Notes: generated from the letters alone by a model not told the origin. A stretch of DNA of 57,873 bases from Candolleomyces eurysporus (GCA_027579435.1 JANBPK010001078.1:1-57873), one strand, 5' to 3'; positions 47,496 through 57,873 are shown, numbered from the stretch's first letter. Numbers and translations: made by a program.

Positions 47496-48591
47496 CTACG
47501 ACGACCACCCTAACAGGTTCTGGATGAACACGCCCGTCTGGCCTTCAGGCGCTCTCATCAACGCCTCGCCGACCAAAACCGCACCCACACCCTGGTTCCG
47601 ATACACCTCAACATCCTCTCTCGTCGAAATCCCGCTCAACGCACACAAGGTCACATCCCCATGGTTCTTGAGGACCATATCGGCCAACCTAGACGTCGTC
47701 CCCATATCCACATTAAAGTCGTGCAAATTCCTGTTATTCACTCCGATGACTTTGGCGCCTAGGTCCAGGGCGACCTGCATCTCTGCGGCGTTGTTGACTT
47801 CGACGAGGGGCTCCATGCCGCGGACGTTGACGCTGTAGTCGTAGAGGGCGCGGAGGCGTTCGGGGGAGAGCATGGCGACGATGAGGAGGACGGTGTCGGC
47901 GCCGTATAGGCGGGCTTCGTCGATTTGGTATTCGTCGAGGATGAATTCTTTGCGGAGGAGGGCGGGGCGGTCGCTGGAGTGTTCGTTCGTAATTCGTTTA
48001 TTCGATTTTTCGTAGTCGTCGTAGTCGAGGATTCCGTTAGATTCCGTTATTAACCGTGCTCGAAGAAGATGGATGATCGATCGACTCACGGAGAATCCGA
48101 TACAGCCCTCCTCGCGAGTTGGAGATCCAATAAACTCCCCTTGAACCACGTCGGTTCTGTGAGGACGGAGATGACAGAGGCACCAGCCGAAGCGTACGTC
48201 TGGGCTTGCGAGGCGGCGTTGGCTGTCAAGGCGATGTTGCCCTTGGATGGGCTAGCCCGTTTGATCTCTGCCATGAGGGATATGGAGGGTGCGCCAGTGG
48301 AGGAGCCTGGTAGGGTGCCATCGGTTAGAGATTTGCGAAAGAGAACACTGGTGCAATAGAAATAGAGAGGAGGTAGGGAAAAGATGAAGACGGACCTGGA
48401 TTCCTCTTCACCCGATCCACAAACGAAACCAGGGGTGGTGCAAGGTTCAACTCGTCCAAATACACTTTCATATCTTCAGGTGTCGTCCCAGGCGTGGATT
48501 TTGCGAGCTCGACGTCTTTAGCTCGTTGAGCGTAGATGCGTTCGAGGATCGTAGGTGCTTTCGTCTGAGTGGTCTCTGAGCTCGAAGCCAT
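47496..48591 (-). CDS. trpC: Indole-3-glycerol-phosphate synthase, stand-alone
   Basis: Catalyses the closure of carboxyphenylamino-deoxyribulose phosphate to indole-3-glycerol phosphate in tryptophan synthesis. Three exons on the minus strand; exon 1 is 48591-48396. Catalytic motifs are intact: [13 protein letters not shown] (Glu, Lys), LRKEFI (Lys), PLVEVNN (Glu), IGVNNRNL (Asn), ALSGIS (Ser) and [12 protein letters not shown] (phosphate-binding Gly). In most fungi this domain sits in the middle of a trifunctional protein (glutaminase, IGPS, phosphoribosylanthranilate isomerase). Here the ATG stands in a good context (aaaaATGGC) directly before [18 protein letters not shown], and a stop follows soon after the last motif (LLGWSS). 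No glutaminase or isomerase coding is visible on either side. It may be a duplicated, monofunctional copy. Its neighbour is the CUE gene on the same strand. Confidence 0.88.
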
Positions 48592-48973
48592 TTTTGCTGA
48601 TGCCGACGATGAAATTTTGGTTCAAGGTAAGGGAGTCGAAGGAAAGGAAATCGAAATGCAGGAGAAGAAGAAGAACAGAGCAGATGAGAGTTTATACGGA
48701 GGACGATTCGACATCGCGAAGAGAGTTGAGTATTGAAGGGATGAATCTTATCTAATCGGTCCCGTCGGGAAGTTTAAACCTAAACCAGACAAGACAAGCG
48801 ACCCAGAGTGAAGCATGCATGTAGAATTAGAAGGATAGTATAGTATATTGAACGATTAGGATATCGGGTACAGCAAGACTTGTGGAAGAGGGGCGGGCAT
48901 AAAAAGTTCCACCTCGAACAAGTCCAAGATCGCTCCAGGAGCATCCCAAGGATCCCAAAGCTGGCGACGGTCA
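48592..48973 (-). promoter_or_regulatory. Probable promoter of the IGPS gene and 3'UTR of the CUE gene
   Basis: About 380 bp between the CUE gene stop and the IGPS start, both on the minus strand. It contains 'atagtatagtatattg' and A/T-rich runs near 48836. No ORF of interest. Confidence 0.35.
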
Positions 48974-50015
48974 TCAAGACGACACACCCGAAGATGAAGC
49001 CGTCGCTTCCTGTTTTTGCTGTGCAGCCAAAAAGCGTCTGAGAGAGACAGGAGAGAGGAGAAAAGGAACCGAAAGGAAAAGCATCAGTGACCATCGAAAA
49101 ACCGTAACAAGACCATGAACGTACTGTCTCGCAGCCAAAATCATCTGCGCCTTGCGCTCCTTCAAACTAGCCTCCCTTTTCTCGGGACTATCCTCCCACT
49201 GGGCCTTCCCACCCACACTCTCCTCTGCGACCTGCTCACCTCTTTGAACTCGCTCTTCTAGGCCGTAACGTTCAACAAGCGAGGGTGCCTTGGGTGCAGG
49301 TGCTTTCGATGTGGCCGATGCGTTGGTGGACGTTGAAGGTGTACGAATGAATGGGCCTTGGTTGGTTGCACTTGCTAGCGGGTATAGTGTATGGAAGGCT
49401 GCGGGTGGCTAGACGTTTGATGCAGATGTCAACAAGCAGGTGCTGTGCAAGAGAAAGTGTGGCCGCACAGATTCTAGGAAGCCCCTTTCGAGGATCTTGT
49501 TCGTCGTGAGCTCAACATTTCCGGTTCGTAGGAGATCGTAATGGACGTTCGGTCTGGGGGAGGGGACGGGTGAGCAAGAAAGGAGGAGGTTTCGGGGTTG
49601 CCGGATGGGGCACCAGAGAGTGGCTGGGGACTCACATTGGGATGTCGGGGAACATGTTGGAGACCGTGTTGATCTGCAAGCACGAAAGTGAAGCCAACAT
49701 TCAGCGCTCGGAGGAATGGAGGGATAGACCGGCAGTGTGTCAACGTACCATCTCTGGCGTTACCCGCTTCGGTCTGAAGCCCAACATGGTAGCAGCCCGT
49801 CGCTGTTCATCACTTGCTGCATCATTCCCTGTGGATCCAAAGTGCATTCCAGCAAGTAGCCCCATGGTAAAGTGGAGGGTGTGCGGAGAGGCGCCAATGG
49901 TGAGCGAGATGTACGTCCGTAGCGTCGAAGTAGAACACGCACCTGAATTCGTTATCCAGCGGAACAGAAAGATAATGACCGCGAAAGCGACCAGCACATT
50001 AACCACTTCACTCAT
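48974..50015 (-). CDS. CUE1: CUE-domain ER membrane protein, Cue1-like
   Basis: Predicted ER-membrane anchor and activator of a ubiquitin-conjugating enzyme in ER-associated degradation. The gene is split into about six exons on the minus strand. The start is ATG 50015, followed directly by a membrane anchor (VVNVLVAFAVIIFLFRWITN). Then come AATMLGFRPKRVTPEM and the CUE domain (INTVSNMFPDIP, NVHYDLLRTGNVELTTNKIL, ERGFLE). A Ser/Thr/Pro/Ala-rich linker leads to a C-terminal helix (REASLKERKAQMILAARQRF), in the place of the Ubc7-binding region of Cue1. The stop is at 48974. Intron phases were checked by eye for the last two junctions; the inner ones are approximate. A small gene with a strong domain match. 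Confidence 0.83.
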
Positions 50016-50742
50016 GATTCCCCTCTTCTGAGCCTTGCCCTAGTTTCGCGTCTGTCGAATCGGAATGGGTGGGTTTCAAAGCACCTGCTTGAATATTCGG
50101 GTTCGATCCGCTGTGCCCCCTCGGCTATGAAGTCGAGCCCCTGGATATGTCGTTCAAGGTTGCAATCGACAGAGAGCACCAGTTGCCTCTCTATTATCCC
50201 AGTCAGACCCAGATGAGGAGAGAACACGACAGGCGGGAGATGATGACGTTGGAACGGGGTGAGGCTCAAATTGGAAGGCTGTCCCGCATCGGCATGCAGT
50301 GGCGGACTTTCAATGCCTCGGTTTATCCCGAGGCTCGACTGGTTTCGGGAGTCCAGACTCTTCCAGTATCTCTCGCTTAATGGCACACCCTTACTCTCTG
50401 TTGCGACTAATGCTTCAGAAAACGGCGAGTGGGTGCGTCTCCAGCTCCTTGTTGAAGATTAATCAGGCTGGCATTGACCTTTTCTTCTTCTTTGTTCTCT
50501 TTTACGAGCGCAATCGTGCCAGATACAATACAATACAATACATAGCAAGTATGTATCGCAAAATTGGTAAAAGAACAAGGAAACTCAACGGCCTATCTCC
50601 TTGCTACCACAGCGCATTGACAATCAACACATCTTCTCAGCCCCGGTATGTCCTAATCTTTGTCTTCATGGGTTTTTCGTCAGAATCTTGCTTTCACACT
50701 TTTCTTCACAATGACCATTCAGTCCTCTCGAAAGAAGTCACC
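50016..50742. other. Intergenic between the CUE gene and an F-box pseudogene
   Basis: No supportable gene. A short (acaat)n-type run ('gatacaatacaatacaatac') lies near 50521. Confidence 0.5.
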
Positions 50743-51970
50743 ATGGTCTCGCCAATCCTTGTCAACTTGAACGCCAAAAGCTTCTCGCCGATTGCACGAT
50801 TGCCCCCGGAACTATTGTCCGTCATCTTCGTACTGCATCTCGAATCAACCTGCACCGGCATACTTCAAGTCTGTCACCACTGGCGACAAGTTGCCATCGA
50901 GTGGTCGGCGATCGAGGTTGGACAATATCAACCCTTCCATCAACTTCTGGCGTGAGTCGATACTGGGACGGTCTAAAGGCTTTCCACTCTCCTTCAATTT
51001 CTGTATCCACGGCACTGAGCTCAGAACCAGCACCCTCAACACTGTCACAATATTTATACCGCGAGTGNAAAAACTGGAGGTGCCGGGGGAGTGCGCATAT
51101 CATCCATCTTCTTTGCCAACTTCCCGACTATGCGCAGGTACTTGGATCTTTCGAGCTTAGCGGAACAAGCCCCGGTCTTGAAAGCCTTTCAAGCCGGAGA
51201 CCCCCGNCCCACAGTATCTTTACTTGATTTCCAGAGTCTGAGGAACTCTTGCTGGAGGTAACCGACGCCGTTGACTAGTACACGCTCCATCATCAGAGCC
51301 CTATATTGATTCCACGATAGCCACCCAGTTGAATGTCTACGGATGGGTACATCAGTCATCGTCCCCCCCGTCCCGACGACCACGAGCCAGAAATTCCCTT
51401 GGTCGATGTTGCGTCCATCGCTCCCGATAAGTGGGGTCAAGTTTACGGTCATCCAAGTCCAACATTCTCGATTTTTGTCCATGGGCTACCTCAGCTCCCG
51501 GGCGCGTCGTTGGTGTATTTGGAAGCCATATATAGGTAGCATACTAACTATTAGGGATATGCCCCTGGCTGATGGGTTTGGGGACGATATCTCGCAGCTT
51601 CCTGGTCTTTGGGTGCTCTCTGTTGGCGCGTACCTGAAATCATTTGCTAGAGCAACTCAAAACGGGCTCCTTGGCTATCGAAAAGGCATTGGTCAAATTC
51701 AAACAGAGCGTTCAGGCTTTTCTTCCTCCCCCGGAAACCCTCCTTCTCCTTCGGGCCGACAACCTCAATTGTCGTTGATTCCAATCTCTCAAGAGCCTAT
51801 ATCTCTACGGTCGTGAGTTTAATTCCAGCTAGTCTTGGTGCGACTTCACGTCAGAGTCGTTCTTCGAGACCTTGGGTAAGTATTTCAAACTGCAACATAG
51901 CCTGTGTTCGGAGAGTGCGTTGGATCTCCTGGCTTTTTATCGAGTAGGAGTGTGTACCTGCAGGATGGAG
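50743..51970 (+). pseudogene. F-box protein pseudogene, paralogue of the gene at 39448-41130
   Basis: The first 40 codons are intact (NAKSFSPIARLPPELLSVIF), then the sequence breaks into fragments in different frames. All are colinear with the intact F-box gene: WRESILGRSKGFPLS, IPRV.KLEVPGE, ASIAPDKWGQVYGHPSP, LPGASLVYLEAIY, SSSPGNPPSPSGRQPQ and WCDFTSESFFETL. Frameshifts, stops and a deletion after the F-box make a functional product unlikely. Divergence from the intact copy is moderate, so the duplication is not very recent. Confidence 0.82.
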
Positions 51971-52374
51971 TGAGGGGTATCCGCAGCTTGTATCAGACAG
52001 TGAGGGCACGGTGTGGCATTTCAATTCGAGTCAGATTATCAACAGGCGAGGGCGGGGTGGGTGGAGAGGGAAGATCTGGATAATTTAACAGACTCATCGA
52101 GACGCTAGTCCTTTGATTAGACTATTCCTATTCACAGATTAGTATTATGTACCCTACTTTGTTGACTGCAGCTTACAAATTTATTCGGCAATCAGGTATA
52201 AGGTGGGTTCGTGAAAGCGAACATTCCTGGATTCTCAACACTCAAAGCGACAAGTGCTATATAGAGAACGGTAGGAAGGCTCAGCAGAACCGCAGTACAT
52301 CGACACTAACTTGAGCCAAACGCCCGTTTAGGAGGAGAGGCTAATAAGAGAGCAGTTGACGTTAATGGAGCCAT
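51971..52374. other. Intergenic
   Basis: Tail of the F-box pseudogene region and the 3' side of the hydrophobin-like gene. No gene seen. Confidence 0.45.
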
Positions 52375-52804
52375 CTAGTGGGGAATACCTGATGTCAGTT
52401 TCCTCAAAGAATACGAGAGACGAGAGAGTAGAGAGGGAAAACAGTGCGTACTGAGGTAGTTGCCGTGGCAGCAGACTTGCTTCAAGGAGCTGGAGAAGAA
52501 GATATACTCGTCAGTGATCCGACTGAAGGCAAACAGGACGACTGGGAGCTTACCACCCTCCGGATCCAAAGGTGGAGCATTCCCATGCTACGAGACCCGT
52601 GAGGCTCTTGACATCGACGCCAACTTTCTCGAGGGAAGTGCGTATCGGTGGCTCGAGCGATTTGGGTTCTCGAACTGATTTGCAGCAGGCACCGTAGTAG
52701 CCGCTTTTGCACTGGCTAACGTCGTTTCCACCAGGAGCGGGAGCGGCAATGGCAGCGAGGAAGACGGAGGAAGCGGCAAGGACGGCAAAGACACGGGCGA
52801 TCAT
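52375..52804 (-). CDS. Small secreted cysteine-rich protein, class-I hydrophobin-like
   Basis: The start ATG at 52804 opens a clear signal peptide (MIARVFAVLAASSVFLAAIA, then APAPGG). If an intron (gtaagc to ctccag) is removed after FGSGG, the mature part has eight cysteines spaced C-x7-CC-x34-C-x7-C-x5-CC-x8-C, close to the class-I hydrophobin pattern, with VCCHGNYLSTHC near the end. The C-terminal extension (about 21 residues) is longer than usual, and an alternative last intron would remove the eighth cysteine. Hydrophobins coat aerial hyphae and fruit bodies by self-assembly. The sequence between the cysteines is only weakly hydrophobin-like, so a generic small secreted protein is the alternative. 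Confidence 0.58.
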
Positions 52805-54187
52805 TGTGAGATTAGATTCAGAGGATTTGAAAGAGTGTGTTAGCAAATGAGTGACCGGATGAAGACGACTGCTGAATTCTGAGAAATGAAAGAAGTAAGA
52901 CTGCCCGTCTTTTATAGAGCTTTGGAGACTCTCAACATATCGTAACAAAGGCAGTCGGGGTGCCTCTCGTAAGGTTTGATACAAATTTTTTGCCAGGGTC
53001 CAGCGCTATGATAGTTGATCTGGGCCGATACGTGTAGCGCTCTGACATTATTCAAATCCAGTTAGACCGAAATAGACGCCTGCCTTCTAAACACGTGGAA
53101 AGAAGGCTAGGTTGACGCTATCCAGCTCCGCCGAGACATACCATGGCTTGCACCGCTGGAGCTCCGTTGAACGGTGGGGAACCTGGTTTGCATTACCATC
53201 GGCAGGGGGAGATGCGGTGTCCGATACCAGAGCCTCAGTACGCAGTAGCTATCCGACGGGTGAGAAGGAGGAGCTAATAAAAGCATGGTGGGCAACTTTC
53301 CGGCAGAACAAGTGACCCTGAGGCTGGCAATTCCGAGGCCTCTATAGCCTCGGGTACTTGTAATACCCCAGGGCGCCGACGCGCCAAGCTTTTCGTTCTG
53401 TTTCGTACAACGTGATCGAGCGAAGTCCTTACCTTTCCCGCTCTCCCTCTCCAATCCTCTCTCGCTCAATTACTTTCGGTCTTCTTGAGATACATGTATT
53501 ATGATGATATCCAGGAGGGACAACAGGGTTACTGCATGAAGTTCGCCAGTCCAAAGTCTAAAGTCAATGGCTAAGAGCAATAGAGGCCTCGGAACATGCT
53601 GCGCAAAGCGACGGCCCGCTGACTATTTTCGTGGCATGAGTAAGTTAGACTCGGAAGCTTTCTCGGGTGTCTGACCTCACTGTCAACGGTCGGCTGCTTG
53701 ACTCTGGGAATACTTTGGCTAGGACGCTGCCAGCTACTACCCAAGGGATAAACCAATTCAACAACCCCCCTTTCTTTGGCAACCCCCCGGTTTCTTGGGG
53801 TTTCCCGACTTTTCGACTCAAATTGACGGAAAAAATATTTGGTGCTGTTTGTATCAGCGGCCGACTCATCACCGACATCAGTGATGGCTCTCCAGTGTTG
53901 TGCCGGTCGATGATCAATTGGTGAGAACGGCGACCGACCCAAAAAGCCTGTGATCTGGAATGTCCGGCCGTACGACGGTCCGCGGACCTTCGAACGGCTC
54001 TGGGACAGTCCGAAGGTCTGATCGGGACCCTATGTTAGGGCTTTGCTAGACCCCGCCGAATGTACGGTACCTCAATTTGAGAGCGTGCATGAGCTGCCAG
54101 GTGGTGACAGCCCTGCTCGATCGATGTACAAGTGTATGAACGTCTGATATGCACATATTTATGATAAATTAGAGCATTTTGGGGCAC
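52805..54187. other. Gene-poor region
   Basis: About 1.4 kb without a recognisable gene. A 12-bp perfect palindrome 'ggtccgcggacc' lies at 53977-53988. ORFs on both strands at 53571-53942 have no known domain. Confidence 0.45.
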
Positions 54188-55031
54188 TCAGAAGCAAGAA
54201 GTGAGGGTCTGTACAAATGTCCGCTCACTGCCAATAGGTACCTCAGAATATATCCTTCCTCCACACACCGAAGACACGNAAAAACTCATAAGNAAACGAC
54301 AGAAGAAGCTGTTGTTATAGCTACATAAGACCTGCGCGTAGAGTCCCAGTGTTACGGGCTTGCTCAGGTCCTTGTTGCACTGGAGGCGAAGCTGGCCTAA
54401 AGTGAGCGAGGAAGGGTTCTGAGTCCGGTTGATAGGTCGAGTGGCGGTAAAAACGGCCCAATGAATTAGGGGAGGGTCCTCGAAGGGGTGATAGCAGAGG
54501 TGCCAAAAACGGAAGGAGACGTTGGCGGAATCGGAGTTGTTCTCTTTAAAGATAAGAGGGGTTATCCGTCCTTCAGTGGGGGTTAGAGCTAGAGGGTTCG
54601 TTGGGGTTGGTAGAGCCACTGTTAATTGGTCCTGGGAAGTCGGGGTCGGAGGTTGCTCGTCGGCGTTTGGAGGGACGATAATCAGGAGGGGCTTGAGAGT
54701 GAGGCAGATGAGCAATAGACGCAGTAACGGAACGGACGAGGGGAGGTGGATCCTCGGTTGGAGATGCGAGCGTCCAAAGTTGTTGCAAAAGGTCGGGGCC
54801 TCGCTCCGCGTATTTCTGATCGAGGAGAGCAAGCGCTGCTGCCAATTCTGGAGTGCTTGGCGGACGGTCGATAGCGCCCTGTGTAGCGTTAATAACGTCA
54901 CCGACAAGGTTACGTACTATGAAAGATCCGAGGCGGATCTTAGCGTCTGGGGCAAGGATGAAATAGAGTCGGACGTAGGTGATAAGATAGTGCGAGTCGA
55001 TTTCGGTTTTAGTGTAGACTGCTAAAGTCAT
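54188..55031 (-). pseudogene. Broken ORF of unknown, probably repeat-associated protein
   Basis: On the minus strand an ORF starts at 55031 (MTLAVYTKTEIDSHYL) and runs about 150 codons through LGSFIVRNLVGDVINATQG and PSTPELAAALALLDQKYAER. It then stops, while a coding-looking stretch continues in another frame to 54188 (SFRFWHLCYHPFEDPPLIHW, LGQLRLQCNKDLSKPVTLGL). A frameshift near 54600-54650 would join them. Upstream lies 'agtatataggcagcac' and a CT-rich leader, like the promoter of a retroelement or repeat gene. I do not recognise the family. Confidence 0.4.
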
Positions 55032-55253
55032 TCACTAGAGAGAGGACTAGTGCGAGAAGAGGAGTTATACGAGTAGACAAGAGAGTAGATTCTTGAGAAC
55101 AAGCTGAGGAGTTACCGCTCAGCTTGTGCTGCCTATATACTGTACAAGCTACTGTGCCGCAGTCCATGCTGAGGCATACATTGGTAATTACGCAGTCCAG
55201 CTAAGTAATGGTCCGTAGTCCGTAGTCAAAGCGTAGTCCTAAGTTACTAAGTA

Positions 55254-55285
55254 CGCAGTTAGGTATTACAAAGTACCTAACTGCG
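55254..55285. repeat. Perfect 12-bp stem hairpin
   Basis: 'cgcagttaggta' and 'tacctaactgcg' flank an 8-nt loop. The hairpin sits in a stretch with repeated 'gttactaag' and 'cagtccta' words just beside the copia LTR. Confidence 0.6.
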
Positions 55286-55363
55286 GTCGTCGTTCGCAGT
55301 CCTAGAGTTACTAAGAGAAAAAAAGGTACTACTGGGGTTATTACATAACATGATATCTATGTA

Positions 55364-55488
55364 TGTTGAACTTCTGGCCAAGTCCAGACCTATCTACGTG
55401 TAACTATGTGTCCATACATGTACTATGTCACGTGATAGGTAAGTGGTTAGGCGCTAGATCAGACGCCCATTTCACGTAAAGTTCAACA
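55364..55488 (-). repeat. Copia 3' LTR (about 125 bp)
   Basis: Bounded by the inverted repeat TGTTGAACTT / AAGTTCAACA and preceded on the element strand by the polypurine tract. Unusually short, but its position and ends fit. The 5' LTR is outside the window. Confidence 0.7.
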
Positions 55489-55532
55489 CTCCCCCATGCG
55501 ATCTATACGGTGCGTATAGTCTAGCATAAGAC

Positions 55533-57873
55533 TTAGTGAAACACTAGTCCTAGCGACTTGCGGAATAATTCGAACTTCACTCTGCCCAAAGGCTTGGTGA
55601 AGATATCCGCAGGGTTGTTGTCTGTGGGAATATAGAATAAAGAGACATCTTCATTCTCCACGTACTGCCTGATCAAGTGGTAGCAAACATCTATATGTTT
55701 TGTTCGTCGTTCCTGAACCGGATTGGAGGCATTAAAAATGGCTCCTTGGTTATCCACATAGATCGGCACTGGAACTTGCATAGGAATGCCAAGCTCCTTC
55801 AGTAAAATCCTTAACCAAATGACTTGCTTTGCGCAGTCAGATAGAGCCATATACACTGTGGTTTTTGATGTGTTTGTTCAAGGAGCACATTTTAAGCAAA
55901 CCAAATGCAAGGGTTGACTTTGTCTACAATTTGCAATACAAATGTTCAGGCTAGGCAAATTCAATTTTGCATTGCATGTGTCTGGCCTCCTTCTGCCACC
56001 ACTAAAACTTTGCTCAATATGTGTACAATATAGGCACATTGAACACAAATTGTAAACAGATGCATTCCTTGCACCTGATTTGCTCCAGATGTGCTCATTG
56101 AACAAACACATTAAAATCTGCAGTGATACTCTGCTTCCGTCGAGGAAGTGGCGATAGATTTCTGAGTGTACGATTTCCAAGAGACAGCACCAGATGCAAG
56201 AAGGACTAGGTTGCCCGTCTGCGAGAGCCTGTGCGTAGGATCTTGGGCATAGTCGGAATTCATATAAGACTCAAGACCCTGTCCAAGGCCTTTGCGCCCC
56301 TCAAACACTAGCGAGTACTTCCGAGTACCTGCTAAGTACTTCATTATGTATAGGGCCTTTTGAAGGTGCTCTTCGGTGGGGTTAGCGCAATGCTGTGCCA
56401 TCTTGGTCACAGCGTAGGCGATGTCAGGTCGAGTACCCAGCATTAGATAAAGCAGGGATCCGATTACGGACTGATATTTGCGGGTAAGAACCGCATTGTT
56501 AGGACCTTCATGTTTAGCAGGATAATAACCCTCGACCATGGGAGTCCGAGCTGGTTTGGCATTGGCCATGCCGAAGCGTTCCAGGACCTTTTCCAAATAC
56601 TTGGTCTGATCAAGCTTGATCGTGTTACCATCGTACTGGATAGTCATGCTAAGAAATTCGGTAGGCGTTCCGAGATCTCTGCATTCCCATACTCGCATGA
56701 ATTCCATTTTCTTTTGGTCAGCGAGGACCTTTAGACCGAAGAAGATGATATCATCGACATATGCGACCATGATAACCACTCCTTTTCAGTCACGGTATAT
56801 GAAGATACTGGAATCCGAATGCAGCCTTCTAAAGCCCAGTTTGCGAACGGATTTCTCAAGTTCAAGCCACCACGCACGGGCTGCTTGCTTGAGGCCATAT
56901 ATGGCTCGGTGGAGACGGTAGACCTTCTGCTCCTGGCCTTTGGCAGTAAAGCCTTCAGGTTGATCCATATAGATTTCTTCGTCTAGCTTACTGTAGAGGA
57001 AGGCAGTCTTCACATCTACGGCGGTCATATACCACCCAAATAGGGCTGCTAGAGCGAAAACGAAGCGTACACTTTCATAGCGGACTACTGGTGAGAATAG
57101 TGCTTCAAAATCTATTCCCTCAACTTGAGAGAAACCCTTGGCGACAAATTGGGCGCGCTTGCGACCATCCGATTTGATATCATAGACCCATCTGCCTTTG
57201 ATGGTCTTTCTACCCTTAGGTAGTTCGACGAGTTCAAAGACTTCGCGGCTTCTGAGAGCATCAATCTCATCTGCCATTGCAAGTCTCCATTCTCTTTGTT
57301 CCGACTCAGGTAGTCGGAGAATATCTCGAAAGGTCCATTCTTTTGGACTTTTAACATTGGTAGGAAGTTTCTCAATTTCCACATTGGGAACTGCCTGGGC
57401 TAGCAGATGATTGAGAAAATCCACTCCCCCATCCCGACACAGTTCGGCAAGAGTTGCATGCTCTTTGCCCATCTGTTTTTCATATTCCTTTTCATAATTC
57501 TGTCAAAACTCCGGATCAGTTTCCAACATGTGTTGGACTTCTGATTCTGATAAATCACTATCAGAGTCTTCGGCTTCCTTATCTTCTTGCTTTGCCTTCG
57601 ACGCAGGAGGAGGCACACTCTCCTTAATAGGGCCCTGGCGGGCAGCAGAACTGGGGCCGGGATCCCCTTTCGTAATTGTCTGCGAGCGAGGAGGCAACTT
57701 CCGAGTCGGCAGCTCCCCTATAGCTCTCCTAAAGGACTTCTCTCCCGCTGTCTCACGGAGAATTTCCGTGGGTGCTTTCGTTTCACCATAGACATTGCCT
57801 GAACGAGTAGGAATTTTTACCTGACGCCCTGAGCGCGTTCTACGCTCCCCCTGATGAGGTTCCTCGGCGGGTC
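55533..57873 (-). pseudogene. Copia pol fragment: reverse transcriptase and RNase H, inactivated
   Basis: Reverse transcriptase core: EWRLAMADEIDALRS, GRWVYDIKSDGRKRAQFVAK, VDVKTAFLYSKLDEEIYMDQ, IYGLKQAARAWW, and the catalytic YVDD box in MVAYVDDIIFFG. RNase H follows: GTRPDIAYAV, SATSSTEAEY-type motif (SIATSSTEAEY), then after the MITE ALSDCAKQVIWLR, PIYVDNQGAI, TKHIDVCYHLIR and IPTDNNPADIFTKPL. One frame is kept through TGA stops at 57503-57505 and 56786-56788; both could derive from C:G to T:A changes (TGG and CGA). The 272-bp insertion at 55854-56125 splits RNase H right after the STEAEY motif. Confidence 0.9.
55854..56125. mobile_element. Non-autonomous CACTA-like (EnSpm) MITE, 272 bp
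   Basis: Begins CACTG and ends CAGTG. The terminal inverted repeats cover at least 37 bp, with a near-perfect core 'atgtgtttgttcaaggagca', and weaker inverted similarity extends to about 80 bp. It is flanked on both sides by ATA (55851-55853 and 56126-56128), a 3-bp target duplication as expected for CACTA elements. Removing the element and one ATA restores the RNase H frame of the host copia copy. No coding capacity. Confidence 0.82.

Larger units (their letters stand above)
55364..57873 (-). mobile_element. Ty1/copia retrotransposon, 3' part (runs off the window)
   Basis: Includes, from the window edge inward on the minus strand: the linker after integrase, reverse transcriptase, RNase H, a polypurine tract (catgggggag, 55489-55498) and a short LTR at 55364-55488. 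The gag and integrase parts lie outside the window. The copy is dead: two in-frame TGA stops and an inserted MITE. Confidence 0.88.

Overview
The window is fungal nuclear DNA, almost certainly from an agaricomycete mushroom (Basidiomycota). Genes are split by many 50-70 bp GT/AG introns. The content is typical of that group: expanded NACHT NTPases, TPR-CHAT proteins, F-box families, a hydrophobin-like secreted protein and Ty1/copia remains. I saw no rRNA, tRNA or CRISPR. Single N calls are common. They are densest at about 9.2-15.8 kb, and several Ns elsewhere are clearly extra bases that create false frameshifts.

Layout. 0-2 kb: class-I glutamine amidotransferase-like gene. 2-3.4 kb: tandem and dispersed repeats. 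3.4-8 kb: TPR-CHAT protease-like gene. 8.7-16 kb: NACHT gene A (minus), a Qc-SNARE (plus) and NACHT gene B (plus). 16.9-19.3 kb: SAMHD1-like HD phosphohydrolase (minus). 22-24.6 kb: an internally deleted NACHT relic (C) followed by a decayed SNARE copy. 26.2-28 kb: multi-pass membrane protein. 29.7-32 kb: NACHT gene D. 32.8-38.8 kb: a large STAND protein (helical N-terminus, NACHT, about 20 TPR-like repeats). 39.4-41.1 kb: F-box protein. 41.7-44.7 kb: gamma-tubulin complex subunit (GCP2/Spc97). 45-47.1 kb: NACHT gene E. 47.5-50 kb: stand-alone indole-3-glycerol-phosphate synthase and a CUE-domain ER protein. 50.7-52 kb: F-box pseudogene. 52.4-52.8 kb: hydrophobin-like gene. 54.2 kb to the end: a broken repeat-type ORF and the 3' part of a Ty1/copia element that carries a CACTA-like MITE.

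Housekeeping genes (GCP2, CUE, IGPS, SNARE, amidotransferase) are interspersed with a family of NACHT proteins. The copies share a leader, exon structure and terminal motifs, and in pairs also share 3' flanks. Together with the CHAT protease-like protein, the MLKL-like/NACHT/TPR protein and a SAMHD1-type dNTPase, this resembles a fungal innate-immunity or allorecognition cluster. That reading is inference from domain content. No gene here has an experimentally shown function that I can see from sequence.
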